This document shows positions 1-12,284 of a stretch of DNA of 64,000 bases, piece after piece. The stretch spans positions 69,862,418 to 69,926,417 of the forward strand of contig NC_091135.1 in the NCBI RefSeq assembly GCF_041381155.1, given 5' to 3'. Position 1 is the stretch's first letter; every line of letters begins with the position of its first letter. Source of the DNA: Argopecten irradians (lineage: Eukaryota > Mollusca > Bivalvia > Pectinida > Pectinidae). The notes beneath the pieces are model-generated. The model saw only the letters and a list, made by a program, of their open reading frames with translations. It did no database searches and was not told the DNA's origin. The translations under genes and the position numbers were made by a program.

Positions 1-1
1 T

Positions 2-555
2 TTTGGTTATGTTTGGTTAGAACAACAAGTTGGAAACGAAAAGGTATTTTTAGAGTTATTCTAAACTAGAGTTAAAGATATTTTTATACAAAACTAGCAT
101 AGTGAGCTGGTAGATTCGCCAAGGGCAAGATGTTATTTATTGTTTACAAATGAATTTGGAGATAAGAGTTATCTCGATACTGTAAATATTGAAAAATATA
201 GAAAAGCTCTAACAAAGATTAGAACATCATCACATAGATTGTACATAGAAACAGGTCGGTGGCACAAGCCTAATCCAATTCCAGTCGATTTGAGATATTG
301 TTTTAATTGTGCAAAAATTGAAGATGAATATCATTTTATCTTGGAATGTCCTATTTATGTAGATATTAGATCAAAACTGTTAAAAAAGAAATTTTGGTTG
401 AGGCCTAATATGACTAAATTTATGGATCTCTTGATTTCAGAAAATAGTAGCATTGTTAAAAAATTTAGCTATCTTTGTTCACAAGGCTAATGAAGTTAGA
501 AATTCAATATTATTTGATAATTGATATATTTGTTATGTGCATCCTTTCGCTGATT

Positions 556-604
<49 letters not shown>

Positions 605-730
605 ATTTATATATATATATATAGTGTACATTCTTTTTCCAGAAAAGTCTGTTTACCATTGTCATGTCTGTATTTGTTTTGCACAAAGGCTTTTTAGCCT
701 ATTTGCTAAATGAAATAAAGATTGTATAAT
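2..730 (+). mobile_element. 3' end of a non-LTR retrotransposon (LINE), decayed
   Basis: One reading frame from the window edge to base 490 gives the C-terminal tail of a LINE reverse transcriptase. It carries the motif SPRARCYL, then RKALTKIRTSSHRLYIETGR, then a zinc-knuckle-like CFNC...EDEYHFILEC, which I know from the end of LINE ORF2 proteins in molluscs and corals. Two in-frame stops upstream of the conserved part (near 65 and 95) show that it is dead. A 3' UTR follows with a T run at 559-603, an AT microsatellite and AATAAA near 712. The body lies outside the window. The LINE clade was not determined. Confidence 0.8.
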
Positions 731-3700
731 GACACTGGATGTTAGTGTCTCCTTGAAACCCATCTTATATTGACCCTGAATGTTGGTGTCTCCTTGACAT
801 CCATCTTATAATGGCCTGGCCCTGGATGTAAGTTTCTCCTTGACACCCATCTTATAATAATGACCCTGGATGTAAGTTTCTCCTTGACACCCATCTTATA
901 ATGACCCTGGATGTTGGTGTCTCATTGACACCCATCTTATAATGACTCTGGATCTAATTGTGTCCTAGCCATATATTTTATAATGACTCTGGATGTTAGT
1001 GTAACCTTTACATCCATTTTATAATGACTCTGGATGTAAGTGTATACTTGACACCCACTTATAATGAACCTGGTTGTTAGTGTCACCTTGACATCCATCT
1101 TATAATGACCCTGGATGTTAGTGTCACCTTGACATCCATCTTATAATGACCCTGGATGTTAGTGTATCCTTTACATCCATCTTATAATGACTCTGGATGT
1201 TAGTGTAACCTTTACATCCATCTTATAATGACTCTGGATGTTAGTGTATCCTTTACATCCATCTTATAATGACTCTGGATGTTAGTGTAACCTTTACATC
1301 CATCTTATAATGACTCTGGATGTTAGTGTATCCTTTACATCCATCTTATAATGACCCTGGATGTTAGTGTAACCTTTACATCCATCTTATAATGACTCTG
1401 GATGTTAGTGTAACCTTTACATCCATCTTATAATGACTCTGGATGTTAGTGTAACCTTTACATCCATCTTATAATGACTCTGGATGTTAGTGTAACCTTT
1501 ACATCCATCTTATAATGACTCTGGATGTTAGTGTAACCTTTACATCCATCTTATAATGACTCTGGATGTTAGTGTAACCTTTACATCCATCTTATAATGA
1601 CTCTGGATGTTAGTGTAACCTTTACATCCATCTTATAATGACTCTGGATGTTAGTGTAACCTTTACATCCATTTTATAATGACTCTGGATGTTAGTGTAA
1701 CCTTTACATCCATCTTATAATGACCCTGGATGTTAGTGTAACCTTTACATCCATCTTATAATGACTCTGGATGTTAGTGTAACCTTTACATCCATCTTAT
1801 AATGACTCTGGATGTTAGTGTAACCTTTACATCCATCTTATAATGACTCTGGATGTTAGTGTAACCTTTACATCCATCTTATAATGACTCTGGATGTTAG
1901 TGTAACCTTTACATCCATCTTATAATGACCCTGGATGTTAGTGTATCCTTTACATCCATCTTATAATGACTCTGGATGTTAGTGTAACCTTTACATCCAT
2001 TTTATAATGACTCTGGATGTTAGTGTAACCTTTACATCCATTTTATAATGACTCTGGATGTTAGTGTATCCTTTACATCCATCTTATAATGACTCTGGAT
2101 GTAAGTGTATCCTTGACGCCCATCTTATAATGACTCTGGATGTTAGTGTAACCTTTACATCCATCTTATAATGACTCTGGATGTTAGTGTATCCTTTACA
2201 TCCATTTTATAATGACTCTGGATGTTAGTGTATCCTTTACATCCATCTTATAATGACTCTGGATGTTAGTGTAACCTTTACATCCATTATAATATATGAC
2301 ATCCATCTTATAATGACCTGGATGTTAGTGTAACCTTTTACATCCATCTTATAATGACTCTGGATGTTAGTGTAACCTTTACATCCATCTTATAATGACC
2401 TGGATGTTAGTGTAACCTTTACATCCATCTTATAATGACCCTGGATGTTAGTGTAACCTTTACATCCATCTTATAATGACCCTGGATGTTAGTGTAACCT
2501 TTACATCCATCTTATAATGACCCTGGATGTTAGTGTAACCTTTACATCCATCTTATAATGACCCTGGATGTTAGTGTAACCTTTACATCCATCTTATAAT
2601 GACTCTGGATGTTAGTGTAACCTTTAACATCCATCTTATAATGACTCTGGATGTTAGTGTAACCTTTACATCCATCTTATAATGACTCTGGATGTTAGTG
2701 TACTTACACCCTTGACATAGTGTAACCTTTACATCCATCTTATAATGACCTCTGGATGTTAGTGTACCTTTACATCCATCTTATAATGACTCTGGATGTA
2801 GTGTGTAACCTTTACATCCATCTTATAATGACTCTGGATGTTAGTGTAACCTTTACATCCATCTTATAATGACTCTGGATGTTAGTGTAACCTTTACATC
2901 CATCTTATAATGACCTGTGTTAGTGTAACCTTTACATCCATCTTATAATGACTCTGAGTTAGTGTAAGTGTCTTAAAATGACCTGGATGTTTTACCATCC
3001 ATCTTATAATGACTCTGGATGTTAGTGTGTAACCTTTACATCCATCTTATAATGACTCTGGATGTTAGTGTAACCTTTACATCCATCTTATAATGACTCT
3101 GGATGTTAGTGTAACCTTTACATCCATCTTATATATGACTCTGGATGTTAGTGTAACCTTTACATCCATCTTATAATGACTCTGGATGTTAGTGTATCCT
3201 TTACATCCATCTTATAATGACCTGGATGTTAGTGTAACCTTTACATCCATCTTATAATGACCCTGGATGTTAGTGTAACCTTTACATCCATCTTATAATG
3301 ACTCTGGATGTTAGTGTAACCTTTACATCCATCTTATAATGACTCTGGATGTTAGTGTATCCTTTACATCCATCTTATAATGACTCTGGATGTTAGTGTA
3401 ACCTTTACATCCATCTTATAATGACTCTGGATGTTAGTGTAACCTTTACATCCATCTTATAATGACTCTGGATGTTAGTGTAACCTTTACATCCATCTTA
3501 TAATGACTCTGGATGTTAGTGTAACCTTTACATCCATCTTATAATGACTCTGGATGTTAGTGTAACCTTTACATCCATCTTATAATGACTCTGGATGTTA
3601 GTGTAACCTTTACATCCATCTTATAATGACCCTGGATGTTAGTGTAACCTTTACATCCATCTTATAATGACCCTGGATGTTAGTGTAACCTTTACATCCA

Positions 3701-6700
3701 TCTTATAATGACTCTGGATGTTAGTGTAACCTTTACATCCATCTTATAATGACTCTGGATGTTAGTGTATCCTTGACATCCATCTTATAATGACCCTGGA
3801 TGTTAGTGTCACCTTGACATCCATCTTATAATGACCCTGGATGTTAGTGTAACCTTTACATCCATCTTATAATGACTCTGGATGTTAGTGTATCCTTTAC
3901 ATCCATCTTATAATGACTCTGGATGTTAGTGTAACCTTTACATCCATCTTATAATGACTCTGGATGTTAGTGTCACCTTTACATCCATCTTATAATGATT
4001 TTATAATGACTCTGGATGTTAGTGTAACCTTTACATCCATCTTATAATGACTCTGGATGTTAGTGTCACCTTTACATCCATCTTATAATGACTCTGGATG
4101 TTAGTGTAACCTTTACATCCATCTTATAATGACCCTGGATGTTAGTGTAACCTTTACATCCATCTTATAATGACCCTGGATGTTAGTGTAACCTTTACAT
4201 CCATCTTATAATGACCCTGGATGTTAGTGTAACCTTTACATCCATTTTATAATGACTCTGGATGTTAGTGTAACCTTTACATCCATTTTATAATGACTCT
4301 GGATGTTAGTGTAACCTTTACATCCATCTTATTAATGACTCTGGATGTTAGTGTAACCTTTACATCCATCTTATAATGACTCTGGATGTTAGTGTAACCT
4401 TTACATCCATCTTATAATGACTCTGGATGTTAGTGTAACCTTTACATCCATCTTATAATGACTCTGGATGTTAGTGTAACCTTTACATCCATCTTATAAT
4501 GACTCTGGATGTTAGTGTAACCTTTACATCCATCTTATAATGACTCTGGATGTTAGTGTAACCTTTACATCCATCTTATAATGACTCTGGATGTTAGTGT
4601 AACCTTTACATCCATCTTATAATGACTCTGGATGTTAGTGTAACCTTTACATCCATTTATAATGACTCTGGATGTTAGTGTAACCTTTACATCCATCTTA
4701 TAATGACTGGATGTTAGTGTAACCTTTACATCCATTTATAATGACCCTGGATGTTAGTGTACCTTTACATCCATCTTATAATGACTCTGGAATGTTAGTG
4801 TAACCTTTGACATCCATCTTTATAATGACTCTGGATGTTAGTGTACCTTTACATCCATCTTATAATGACCTGGATGTTAGTGTACCTTTACATCCATTTA
4901 TAATGACTGGATGTTATGTACCTTACATCATCTTTAATGACCTGGATGTTAGTGTAACCTTACATCCATCTTATAATGACCCTGGATGTATGTACCTTTA
5001 CATCCATCTTATAATGACTCTGGATGTTAGTGTAACCTTTACATCCATCTTATAATGACTCTGGATGTTAGTGTACCTTTACATCCATCTTATAATGACC
5101 TGGATTAGTGTACCTTACATCATCAATGCCTTAATGTATTGTATCCCTGACGCCCATTTTATAATGACTCTGGATGTTAGTGTAACCTTTACATCCATCT
5201 TATAATGACTCTGGATGTAATTGTATCCCTGACGCCCATCTTATAATGACTCTGGATGTTAGTGTAACCTTTACATCCATCTTATAATGACTCTGGATGT
5301 TAGTGTATCCTTTACATCCATCTTATAATGACTCTGGATGTTAGTGTAACCTTTACATCCATTTTATAATGACTCTGGATGTTAGTGTAACCTTTACATC
5401 CATTTTATAATGACTCTGGATGTTAGTGTATCCTTGACATCCATCTTATAATGACTCTGGATGTTAGTGTAACCTTTACATCCATTTTATAATGACTCTG
5501 GATGTTAGTGTAACCTTTACATCCATCTTATAATGCCCCTGGATGTTGGTGTCACCTTGACATCCATCTTATAATGACCCTGGATGTTAGTGTCACCTTG
5601 ACATCCATCTTATAATGACCCTGGATGTTAGTGTCACCTTGACATCCATCTTATAATGACCCTGGATGTTAGTGTAACCTTTACATCCATCTTATAATGA
5701 CCCTGGATGTAAGTGTATACTTGACACCCATCTTATAATGACCCTGGATGTTGGTGTCTCATTGACACCCATCTTATAATGACTCTGGATCTAATTGTGT
5801 CCTAGCCATATATTTTATAATGACTCTGGATGTTAGTGTAACCTTTACATCCATTTTATAATGACTCTGGATGTAAGTGTATACTTGACACCCATCTTAT
5901 AATGACCCTGGATGTTGGTGTCTTATTGACACCCATCTTATAATGACTCTGGATCTAATTGTGTCCTAGCCATATATTTTATAATGACTCTGGATGTTAG
6001 TGTAACCTTTACATCCATTTTATAATGACTCTGGATGTAAGTGTATACTTGACATCCATCTTATAATGACCCTGGATGTTAGTGTCACCTTGACATCCAT
6101 CTTATAATGACCCTGGAAGTTAGTGTCACCTTGACATCCATCTTATAATGACCCTGGATTTTAGTGTCACCTTGACATCCATCTTATAATGACCCTGAAT
6201 GTTGGTGTCACCTTGATATCCATCTTATAATGACACTGGATGTTAGTGTCACCTTGACATTCTTCTTATAATGACCCTGGATGTTACTGTCTCCTTGACA
6301 CCAATCTTATAATGAAACTGGATGTTACTGTCTCCTTGACACCCATCTTATAATGACCCTGGATGTTGGTGTCACATTGACATCCATCTTATAATGACCC
6401 TGGATGTTAGTGTCACTTTGACATCATTTTATACTGGCCCTGGATGTTTATGCCTCCTTGACTCATTTCTTATAATAACCCTGGATATTGATGTCTCCTT
6501 GACATCCATCTTATAATGTCCCTGGATGTAAGTGTCTCCTTGAAACCCATTTTATAATGACTCTGGATGCTGATGTCTCCTTGACATTCATCTTATAATG
6601 ACCCTAAATGTTAGTGTATCCTTGACACCCATCTTATAATGACTCTGGATATGAGTGTCACCTCGACACACATCTTACTATGACTCTGGATATGAGTGTC

Positions 6701-8268
6701 ACCTCGACACACATCTTACTATGACTCTGGATATGAGTGTCTCCTCGACACACATCTTATCATGACCCTGGATATGAGTGTCACCTCGACACCCATCATA
6801 CAATGACTCTGGATGTGAGTGTCACCTCGACACACATCTTACTATGACTCTGGATGTGAGTGTCACCTCGACACAATCTTACAATGACTCTGGATATGAG
6901 TGTCACCTCGACACACATCTTACAATGACTCTGGATATGAGTGTCACCTCGACACACATCTTACTATGACTTTGGATGTGAGTGTCTCCTCGACACACAT
7001 CTTATAATGACCCTGGATATGAGTGTCACCTCGACACACATCTTACAATGACTCTGGATATGAGTGTCACCTCGACACACATCTTACAATGACTCTGGAT
7101 ATGAGTGTCACCTCGACACACATCTTACAATGACTCTGGATATGAGTGTCTCCTCGACACACATCTTATAATGACCCTGGATATGAGTGTCACCTCGACA
7201 CACATCTTACAATGACTCTGGATATGAGTGTCACCTCGACACACATCTTACAATGACCCTGGATATGAGTGTCACCTCGACACACATCTTATAATGACCC
7301 TGGATATGAGTGTCTCCTCGACACACATCTTATAATGACCCTGAATGTTAGTGTCTCCTTGACACCAATTTTATAATGACCCTGGATATGAGTGTCACCT
7401 CGACACACATCTTACAATGACTCTGGATATGAGTGTCTCCTCGACACACATCTTATAATGACCCTGGATATGAGTGTCACCTCGACACACATCTTACAAT
7501 GACTCTGGATATGAGTGTCACCTCGACACACATCTTACAATGACCCTGGATATGAGTGTCACCTCGACACACATCTTATAATGACCCTGGATATGAGTGT
7601 CACCTCGACACACATCTTACAATGACCCTGGATATGAGTGTCACCTCGACACACATCTTACAATGACCCTGGATATGAGTGTCACCTCGACACACATCTT
7701 ATAATGACTCTGGATATGAGTGTCACCTCGACACACATCTTATAATGACCCTGGATATGAGTGTCACCTCGACACACATCTTACAATGACCCTGGAAATG
7801 AGTGTCACCTCGACACACATCTTATAATGACCCTGGATATGAGTGTCACCTCGACACACATCTTACAATGACCCTGGATATGAGTGTCACCTCGACACAC
7901 ATCTTATAATGACTCTGGATATGAGTGTCTCCTCGACACACATCTTATAATGACCCTGAATGTTAGTGTCTCCTTGACACCAATTTTATAATGACCCTGG
8001 ATGTTGGTGTCTCCTTGACACCCATTTTATAATGACCATGGATATTTTTGTATCCTTGACACCAATCTTATAACGACCCTGGACGTTAGTGTCTCCTTGA
8101 CACCCATCTTAAAATGACCCTTGATGTTTGTGTATACTTGACACCTATCTTATAATTACCCTGGATGTTAGTGTATACATGACACCCATCTTATAATGGC
8201 CCTGGATGGAAGTTTCTCCTTGACACCAATCTTATAATTACCCTGGATGCTAATCCTTGACACCATTT
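729..8268. repeat. 41-bp tandem minisatellite/satellite array (about 184 units)
   Basis: The unit reads about TGACTCTGGATGTTAGTGTA then ACCTTTACATCCATCTTATAA. Units at both edges (729-1080, 5560-6640, 7940-8268) are diverged, with CTCCTTGACACCC in place of AACCTTTACATCC. The core 1080-5560 is far more uniform, as expected when unequal exchange homogenises the middle of an array. Short runs near 2280-3000 and 4640-5140 contain broken units. The common differences are GACTCTGG versus GACCCTGG and GTAACC versus GTATCC. The unit is not divisible by three, so no long frame results. No gene or conserved coding signal was seen. Confidence 0.97.
6640..7940. repeat. Distinct sub-family block inside the 41-bp array
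   Basis: About 31 consecutive units keep the 41-bp period but carry the diagnostic segments ATGAGTGTCACCTCGACACA and CATCTTACAATGACTCTGG. These differ from the surrounding units at many shared positions. The block has sharp edges and low internal divergence, so it probably expanded separately and more recently than its flanks. Confidence 0.9.
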
Positions 8269-8377
8269 TACGTTGGTTTAAAAATATGAGTTAGAGGGAG
8301 ATAACTCCAACAAATGAGAATGACAATATTTCACGCCGTGGTACAGATTCAAACGGTTTACCCTATAGATTGTTAGA

Positions 8378-8522
8378 CACTTATTGAATGGGTATGAGGG
8401 GAATAGCACTTTTATGGTTCCCAGAGAAACGAACTATTTTCCGAGGCGAAGCCGAGGAAAATAGCTCGTGTCGAGGGGAACCATAAAAGTGCTATTTCCC
8501 GAATATACCCATTCAATAAGTG
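8378..8522. repeat. 145-bp imperfect hairpin at the left end of the recombinase element
   Basis: The outer arms CACTTATTGAATGGGTAT and ATACCCATTCAATAAGTG are perfect complements. Further in, GGGAATAGCACTTTTATGG pairs with CCATAAAAGTGCTATTTCCC. The tip holds CCGAGGCGAAGCCGAGG, flanked by complementary TATTTTCC and GGAAAATA. The motif GGGAATAGC-TTTTATG recurs at the right end of the element (10539-10555), which ties the hairpin to it. Confidence 0.85.
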
Positions 8523-8561
8523 TTTTATTATACCTTTGCTTCATTTTCGCTATGTAAAAAG
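8523..8561 (+). repeat. Left terminal inverted repeat of the recombinase element
   Basis: This copy starts TTTTATTATACCTTTGCTTC and continues TTTTCGCTATGTAAAAAG. It matches the reverse complement of 10590-10628 with only a few differences, and it begins at the base after the large hairpin. Confidence 0.85.
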
Positions 8562-8746
8562 CATACATGGTGTATACTATTACAGTGACGAAGATGTCAT
8601 CGTGATTAAATGACGCGTAAAATCAAGAACATTTTATTGGTAATATGTTCGTCACCATAATACCCATACCTCTGACCATGTCTGTGTTTTATAATTATAG
8701 TTCTGACAAAAAACACAACTGAAATACTGTATTAAATTAATGAAAT

Positions 8747-8752
8747 TTTATT
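8747..8752 (-). terminator. Candidate poly(A) signal of the recombinase gene
   Basis: AATAAA on the minus strand lies about 90 bases after the stop codon at 8840, inside the left TIR. Position is the only evidence. Confidence 0.4.
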
Positions 8753-8839
8753 GATATTCAAGAAATGCACAAACAGTAAATAAGATAACATATATAATAT
8801 TCCATAACAACAGTCAGTATTTATATGATCCAGTTAATT

Positions 8840-10352
8840 CTACTTTGTGATATTGATGGTAACATTGCAATTATTGAGATGGAAATTTCCTGGAATATAG
8901 CCTGATGTACTCATTGGGATGTTATTGCAGACATTTGTCCTAGTAGCGGCTAGCTCATATGCAGTAATGTCAGCCATTATACTTTCGAATTCGTCGTCTA
9001 AAAAGTCGGGAAGCTGGAGGTTGGAAGAGCATGTAGCTAGTTCATTTCCGTTGACAGAGTTGTGTAGTTTTGGAGACTTTGCTGGGACAACATTTTCACT
9101 TAGTATGTCCGAAATTTGGCGTTTCTTGTTTTCACTTAGTCTCTCACTATAAGACCTGATAGAGTTTTCCGATTTGTGCCCGCTTATGCCCGTGATGTGC
9201 CTTGCTTCGACTCCCTTTTGGTGAAGCGTCGTGATACATGTTGCCCGTATACAATGGTTGGTGTATTTAACAGAGAGACCTGCATCTTTGCTGAGCCGTG
9301 ACATGAAATTGTTCAAAGTATTTTTACCTACAGCGCAATTATCATAACACACATTCATGCTCTGATCGACAGTTTTCTTCGGCCTTTGCCAGAAGTTGTC
9401 ATTGTTAGGATTTAATTTGCTTAGGTATTTCTCAATAGTAGCCACAGGACAATTAGGATTCCCTGAAACATATGAAGAGGAAGGAAAATGAAATGCATTA
9501 TTTACTTGACTCATACAAATGACAAAAGTCAATGCTAATGAAAAATGAACACGACGTAATTGTAAACGAATTTGGTATTGTTTGTATAAGCTACACCTTT
9601 AAATACGCTTTTTCAAATTTGAAATATTAAAACTATCAATAAAATCAACGTTACAGTACCTGGTTGATCATACATGCGTCCCTCCTTGTCATTGTCTCTT
9701 AAATCGTCGCCTCGATGGTTTTTTGTTTGCCGACTGGTGACGGTGACGTATCGTCTCCCTGTAGCATCAGTATTGATGTTGAAATCATTTTTCTGAATAT
9801 CTCTCAGGTTCTCACGGCCTCTATTACAGAAATAGTATAGATATTCAAATATTGTCCGGTTTTGTAATCCCTCCGAGGTGTTTGTAGAAAAGATTTCACT
9901 TGCGTAAAGCTTCTCCATGTCTTTTGCATCAATTGGAGCTTTGTGTTTCGTATCCCCTAATCCCGCCTTTTTTAGGTTCACCAACACCGACTTGAACATT
10001 TCATTTGCTTTCTTAAATGCGTCGGCGTTTATAATATCCTCATCCATCGCGCTTCTTTAAAAAGTACTTTTGCAATCCATACCTGATTGTAATCATGGAT
10101 TGTTTTAGTGTATCGGGATCCATCAACTTTTTTCAACTCCGCGTAAAACTTTCGAAGAATACCGTTCACATGTTCGCTTGTTTCACCCTCAAGTTCACTG
10201 ATCGTTCCAAGTGATTTTTCTCGGAAGTAATCCTTCAAGATGTTTACCGCAGTTTTGATGACCTGTTGGGTTTTTGCACTGTCTCTTTCGTTTACCAACT
10301 TTGTTAGTGTTTCCTCGTCGAAGTTGTCAAATCGTGTTCCGTTTACAGCCAT
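8840..10352 (-). CDS. Crypton-type (DUF3504-like) tyrosine recombinase, two coding segments, one frame offset
   Basis: The predicted role is a site-specific recombinase that cuts and rejoins DNA through a tyrosine. The N-terminal part (10352 down to about 10035) starts at MAVNGTRFDNFDEETL; an ATG at 10424 would add 24 residues. The next part (from 10047 down) is shifted by one base and holds the first catalytic arginine in FCNRGRENL and a possible lysine in TKNHRG. An intron at 9463-9659 (GT-AG, 197 bp) joins GRMYDQPG to NPNCPVATIEKYL. The last segment, 8840-9462, contains HCIR (H-x-x-R), SGHKS and the tyrosine of IRSYSE, completing the R..HxxR..H..Y set. About 60 tail residues have no known domain. 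The frame offset near 10030-10050 means this copy is probably inactive, unless the sequence is wrong there. Family membership rests on motifs, not on a search. Confidence 0.83.
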
Positions 10353-10407
10353 TTTCCCAAACACCAGCCTTGTCGCTTTGCGATGGAACGTCAATGACGT
10401 CACATAA

Positions 10408-10444
10408 ACGTCATCTGACGTCATGAAACGTCGTCAGATGACGT
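10408..10444. promoter_or_regulatory. Perfect ACGTCA-rich palindrome upstream of the recombinase
   Basis: ACGTCATCTGACG at 10408-10420 pairs exactly with CGTCAGATGACGT at 10432-10444 around an 11-base loop. Further TGACGTCA-like sites sit at 10390-10400. Such sites resemble CRE/ATF binding sites, and the position is just upstream of the preferred start. A role as promoter or as recombinase binding site is inference. Confidence 0.5.
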
Positions 10445-10509
10445 CCAATCAAAATCGCTATAGAGGGAAAGTCCGCCAAATTTGAATGCAGGTAAATAGC
10501 CTTTTCCCA

Positions 10510-10538
10510 CGGTAAATAGTCCAAATGACTATTTACCG
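10510..10538. repeat. Small perfect hairpin near the right end of the recombinase element
   Basis: CGGTAAATAGTC and GACTATTTACCG form a 12-bp perfect stem around the loop CAAAT. It ends 51 bases before the right TIR. The gene-less element at 24607-25110 has a stem at almost the same distance from its right TIR. Confidence 0.85.
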
Positions 10539-10589
10539 GGGAATAGCTTTTTATGACAGTGAACATTTTAATAGCATTTCTATTGACTA

Positions 10590-10628
10590 CTTTTTATATA
10601 GCGAAAAAGAAATAAAGGTATAATAAAT
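10590..10628 (-). repeat. Right terminal inverted repeat of the recombinase element
   Basis: The reverse complement begins ATTTATTATACCTTTATTTC and ends CTATATAAAAAG, matching 8523-8561. Unlike the left side, no large hairpin follows outside it. Confidence 0.85.
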
Positions 10629-12284
10629 ATAGTTATTGACGTTCAGTGTATAGTTTTATCAAATTGATAATTATCCTCTCAGTATGAAGCGTATAATAGA
10701 CAATGCTATCCCTAGTGGAGAGTTTTGAATTTGCAAAATGGGTTTTACCGTAATGTTAAAAAAGAAAAAAAAATCAATATATGTTACGAAAGCATTAAAA
10801 TATACACTATATATACAATATATTCTCCTACACTGTAGAAACAGCTTAATACGGCTATTATAGAGCCTATCAGTTAAGTGTTTACATCACACTAGTAGTT
10901 TACATATCCTTATAACAGTCGTTTTTAGTCAAGCGAATCTTCACCGCACGATTGTATTCCTATTTGAATGTACAAGTAGTAAAACCAGGATCTTCTTGTG
11001 GCAAAGGATACCTTCCAGATATCGTTGGAGTCCTTCAAAGATACGAGCTACTCTCATATCTTGACACGTACCTCAGGTCATGTTCATTCCCTATAAATGT
11101 AAATAGAAGTCGATAGTGAATACCGCAATATCATCTACTGAAAACGCGGCCTTGAAAGTGAGATGTTTCAAATTCGGCTGTGTCATTCATCCTACAAACC
11201 GTACGTCATGTTGCAAGCAGCAACATCCTTATTGGATGTTCAGGTAATTTACTGCTTGTGTTCCATGTTGACATTATCAGTCACCCATGATACTATAGTG
11301 TGTGTTTTGTGCCTTCAGCACTTCCACGACGCCATAGTTCATTTCTGTGCTAACTGTGATCATTCCAGAGCTCTCCGCAACAGGTTTCTGTAGGAAATCA
11401 TGACTGAATTTGGGCCCAGTGTCTTCACCACTATCATAAGCAAATATGACATTTCATTTGCTGGAACCCTTTTAGGCGAAACGGCAGGAGTCCCTTTCCA
11501 GGGTGCTGCTGATAGAAAGACATACCTGATGAAATCAGCTCGGTTCATCTTGAACGCCTTGCGTTTATTCCATCCGTGAAAGTGACTTTGATAAAAATTC
11601 ACTTAAAAGAGTAATGGCTTATGATATAACCTAAAACTTACAATTTCTCTCAATTAGAAAATAAAGTACCGGCAAGCAATATAGTTAAAGTTGGTAAAAT
11701 ATTTGCATCAACTGAACAGATAAAGCCGAAGATATCACATCGCTTAGCTTCGGTTTTGAGCGGTGAAATCTAAAGTATCAGTCCAACACATGTCAATTAG
11801 TCAATTTTAAAGGTAGGGGAACTTAGAAGAAATTAAGGGAAATGTTTGAAATAAATGAATGTAATCACTTGTATTTGTAATAGCTTTACATGTGTAGCTA
11901 CCTATGACATGCGATTAAAGTTATGAATTAAATGTTCGTTGCGGTAGTATTCATGCGTTTAAAATATCCTTTTCTTAGACTAGTTCTTTTATAATTAACG
12001 ATATTTCAGCTTCCGAATCATATGGATTTCGACTAGAGATGTTCTCGCCATTAGAACACTGTCGTGTGACTGCGTTCGTTCGAATCAGTAGGTAGGACCC
12101 AAATATCGAGTTTGTGTTCAGCTTTGGCACATTTGTATATTCTTTAGACATTGATTACATCGTATTTTCATTTCTTGTCTTCTTTTCGGAATAAGAGGAG
12201 TCAAACACTCTCGGTCAAGTTCAAATCACGAAAACGGTGTTATTCCGTTACCATGGAGAATACCGGGTAATAGTATATACATAT
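10629..12284. other. Intergenic DNA between the recombinase element and the TTAA MITE
   Basis: Apart from the possible LINE relic at 11163-11582, I see no gene, RNA or tandem repeat here. The sequence is AT-rich and unremarkable. Confidence 0.6.
11163..11582 (+). mobile_element. Probable degraded LINE ORF2 C-terminus
   Basis: The plus strand reads TIVCVLC...HDAIVHFCANCDHSR, ALRNRFL, then a stop. A second frame from about 11400 continues FGPSVFTTIISKYD and ends KSARFILNALRLFHP. The order (CxxC, H-x-C knuckle, then a hydrophobic SVFTTI-type stretch and a terminal helix) resembles the tail of LINE reverse transcriptases. The frame change and stop indicate decay. It could instead be chance; this is a weak call made by eye. 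Confidence 0.3.

Larger units (their letters stand above)
8378..10628. mobile_element. Crypton-like tyrosine-recombinase DNA transposon with TIRs and a large terminal hairpin
   Basis: The element holds one recombinase gene on the minus strand. Matching 39-bp inverted repeats lie at 8523-8561 and 10590-10628. A 145-bp hairpin directly abuts the left TIR on its outer side, and a small perfect hairpin lies about 50 bp inside the right TIR. No reverse transcriptase, RNase H or DDE transposase is present. The recombinase resembles the DUF3504/Crypton class, but classical Cryptons lack TIRs, so this is either a Crypton relative with added ends or another group. I infer that the hairpin belongs to the element from its position and from the same layout at 24607-25110. 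The outer limits and any target duplication are not certain. Confidence 0.7.

Noticed and set aside
729-8268. CRISPR-like array
   Set aside because: Units follow one another without unique spacers, and the host is an animal.
8919-9152. Plus-strand 77-codon frame antisense to the recombinase
   Set aside because: It is the shadow of the conserved C-terminal recombinase segment on the other strand.
10029-10050. Programmed -1 frameshift in the recombinase gene
   Set aside because: The TTTAAAG heptamer is not in the reading phase needed for slippage, and one copy cannot distinguish decay from error.
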